A DNA stretch of 49,399 nucleotides, taken from contig NZ_JARANY010000021.1 of assembly GCF_029889885.1 (NCBI RefSeq), forward strand, positions 1 through 49,399, written 5' to 3'. A model generated the notes under the pieces. That model did not search any database. It had not been told where the DNA came from and was given only the letters and a program-made list of their open reading frames with translations. Of the stretch, positions 47,991 to 49,399 are shown piece after piece (the first letter of the stretch is position 1; each line of letters starts with the position of its first letter). The translations under genes and the position numbers were made by a program. Origin of the DNA: Chromohalobacter sp. 296-RDG (GTDB taxonomy: Bacteria > Pseudomonadota > Gammaproteobacteria > Pseudomonadales > Halomonadaceae).

Positions 47991-49399
47991 ATGCCCTCTC
48001 GATTCACACTGGCCAATGCCATTCGCGCCCTGTCGATGGATGCCGTGCAGGCCGCGAACTCTGGCCACCCCGGCGCGCCGATGGGCATGGCCGATATCGC
48101 TGAAGTGCTGTGGAACGATCATCTCAAGCACAACCCCAGCAACCCTACCTGGCCCGACCGCGACCGTTTCGTACTCTCCAACGGACATGGCTCGATGCTC
48201 TTGTATTCGCTGTTGCATCTCAGCGGTTACGATCTGGCCATCGACGACATCAAACAGTTTCGCCAGCTCCATTCGCGCACGCCCGGGCATCCCGAACTCG
48301 GCTATACGCCTGGGGTCGAAACCACCACCGGCCCGCTGGGTCAGGGGCTCGCCAACGCCGTCGGCCTGGCGCTGGCCGAACGCACCCTGGCCGCGCAGTA
48401 CAATCGTCCAGGACATGACATCGTCGACCATCGCACCTGGTGCTTCGTCGGCGATGGTTGCCTGATGGAGGGCATCAGCCACGAAGCCTGCTCGCTGGCG
48501 GGTACTCAGGGCCTCGGTAAACTGACCGTCATCTATGATGACAACGGCATCTCCATCGACGGCGAGGTTGCAGGATGGTTCACCGACGACACCGCCAAGC
48601 GCTTCGAGGCTTACGGCTGGCAGGTCATCGCCAACGTCGACGGACATGACCCCGCTGCCATCGAAGACGCCATCACCGCCGCTAAACAGCACGACCAGCG
48701 CCCGACCTTGATCATCTGCAAGACGGTCATCGGCTTCGGCGCGCCCAACAAACAGGGCACCGGCGCCTGCCACGGCGCCGCCCTGGGCGAGGATGAAGTT
48801 GCCGCCGCACGCCAACGCCTCGACTGGCCGCATCCGCCGTTTCACGTACCCGCCGACATCTACGCGGGGTGGAATGCCGACACGGCCGGCCAGCAGGCCG
48901 AGGCCACGTGGCGCCAGCAATTCGCGCACTACGCCGAGGCTTATCCTGAGCTCGCCGAAGAGCTCGAGCGCCGCTGGCGTGGCGAGCTACCCGGCGACCT
49001 GGGCGGCAGCGCCTTGACCGAAGAGGCTCAGCAAGCCTGCGACTCGCTGGCCTCGCGCAAGGCCTCACTGGGCGTGCTCAATCGTCTGGGACCCAAGCTG
49101 CCGGAACTACTCGGCGGCAGCGCCGATCTCGCGCCGTCGAACCTGACGTTCTGGGACGGAGCAAGCGTACTCTCCGCGCAGTCCCCCGAGGGCAACTACC
49201 TGCATTACGGTGTCCGTGAGTTCGCCATGGGCGCCATCATGAACGGCATCAGCATGCACGGCGGCTTCATTCCCTACGGGGCGACGTTCCTCACCTTCAT
49301 GGAGTACATGCACAACGCCGTGCGCATGGCCGCCATCGCGCGGCGCCAGGTGATCTTCGTCTACACCCACGACTCCATCGGCCTGGGCGAAGATGGCCC
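47991..49399 (+). CDS. tkt: Second transketolase (5' part; truncated by window edge)
   Basis: Transketolase paralogue, 469 codons visible of an expected ~663. The thiamine-diphosphate domain is intact: [58 protein letters not shown] and [19 protein letters not shown]. The pyrimidine-binding domain has begun ([12 protein letters not shown]). By eye about two thirds of positions are identical to the copy at 21547. The start has GGAGGAG 8 nt upstream. It follows tal by 25 bases. With tal it would consume erythrose 4-phosphate arising from the pathway encoded alongside. Confidence 0.95.
   Translation, partial: MPSRFTLANAIRALSMDAVQAANSGHPGAPMGMADIAEVLWNDHLKHNPSNPTWPDRDRFVLSNGHGSMLLYSLLHLSGYDLAIDDIKQFRQLHSRTPGHPELGYTPGVETTTGPLGQGLANAVGLALAERTLAAQYNRPGHDIVDHRTWCFVGDGCLMEGISHEACSLAGTQGLGKLTVIYDDNGISIDGEVAGWFTDDTAKRFEAYGWQVIANVDGHDPAAIEDAITAAKQHDQRPTLIICKTVIGFGAPNKQGTGACHGAALGEDEVAAARQRLDWPHPPFHVPADIYAGWNADTAGQQAEATWRQQFAHYAEAYPELAEELERRWRGELPGDLGGSALTEEAQQACDSLASRKASLGVLNRLGPKLPELLGGSADLAPSNLTFWDGASVLSAQSPEGNYLHYGVREFAMGAIMNGISMHGGFIPYGATFLTFMEYMHNAVRMAAIARRQVIFVYTHDSIGLGEDG

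Overview
The window is GC-rich chromosomal DNA from a gammaproteobacterium, most probably of the Halomonadaceae (Halomonas/Chromohalobacter type). The reasons are gammaproteobacterial gene orders (metK divergent from tkt, epd-pgk-fba, prlC-yheV), several sodium-linked transporters (NSS symporter, CPA1 antiporter, TAXI-TRAP), and acidic exported or surface-exposed segments typical of moderate halophiles. No rRNA, tRNA, insertion sequence, phage gene or CRISPR array was seen. The genus assignment is an inference.

Layout. 1-1.9 kb: L-lactate dehydrogenase lldD (cut by the left edge), divergent from its FadR-type regulator, with two ATTGGT-N3-ACCAAT operators and a good promoter between them. 1.9-14.4 kb: mostly housekeeping and transport genes (YdjM-like membrane protein, YrdA gamma-carbonic-anhydrase-like protein, NSS symporter, oligopeptidase A with yheV, sodC, metF, a His-rich CDF metal exporter, an EamA exporter, an AEC carrier). 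This stretch ends with a tightly coupled operon of XRE-cupin regulator, azlC, azlD and an AraC regulator. 14.4-19.7 kb: a TAXI-type TRAP transporter (lipoprotein receptor, DUF1850 protein, fused permease) downstream of a CPA1 Na+/H+ antiporter. 19.9-23.6 kb: metK and tkt, divergent, with a strong candidate RNA structure ahead of tkt. 23.6-31.3 kb: two aldo/keto reductases, the class Ib ribonucleotide reductase operon nrdHIEF behind a pair of NrdR boxes, and a UbiH-family hydroxylase. 31.4-37.4 kb: class I aldolase fbaB, a CidA/LrgA-LrgB pair, and epd-pgk-fba (class II aldolase) with a minisatellite-like repeat between pgk and fba.

37.4-49.4 kb is the most interesting part: a catabolic island that reads as a complete sugar-alcohol pathway. 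One arm, on the minus strand, encodes a zinc dehydrogenase resembling erythritol/L-threitol dehydrogenase, a DUF2291 protein, and a ribose-type ABC importer (ATPase, permease, binding protein). A second minus-strand unit encodes an RpiB/LacAB-type isomerase and a SorC-family regulator. The divergent plus-strand unit encodes DhaK, DhaL, transaldolase and a second transketolase that runs off the right edge. The simplest reading is tetritol uptake, oxidation to erythrulose, phosphorylation by DhaKL, isomerisation to erythrose 4-phosphate, and disposal through transaldolase and transketolase. The substrate is inferred, not shown. A triose-phosphate-isomerase-like or EryC-like step known from characterised tetritol pathways is not in the window.
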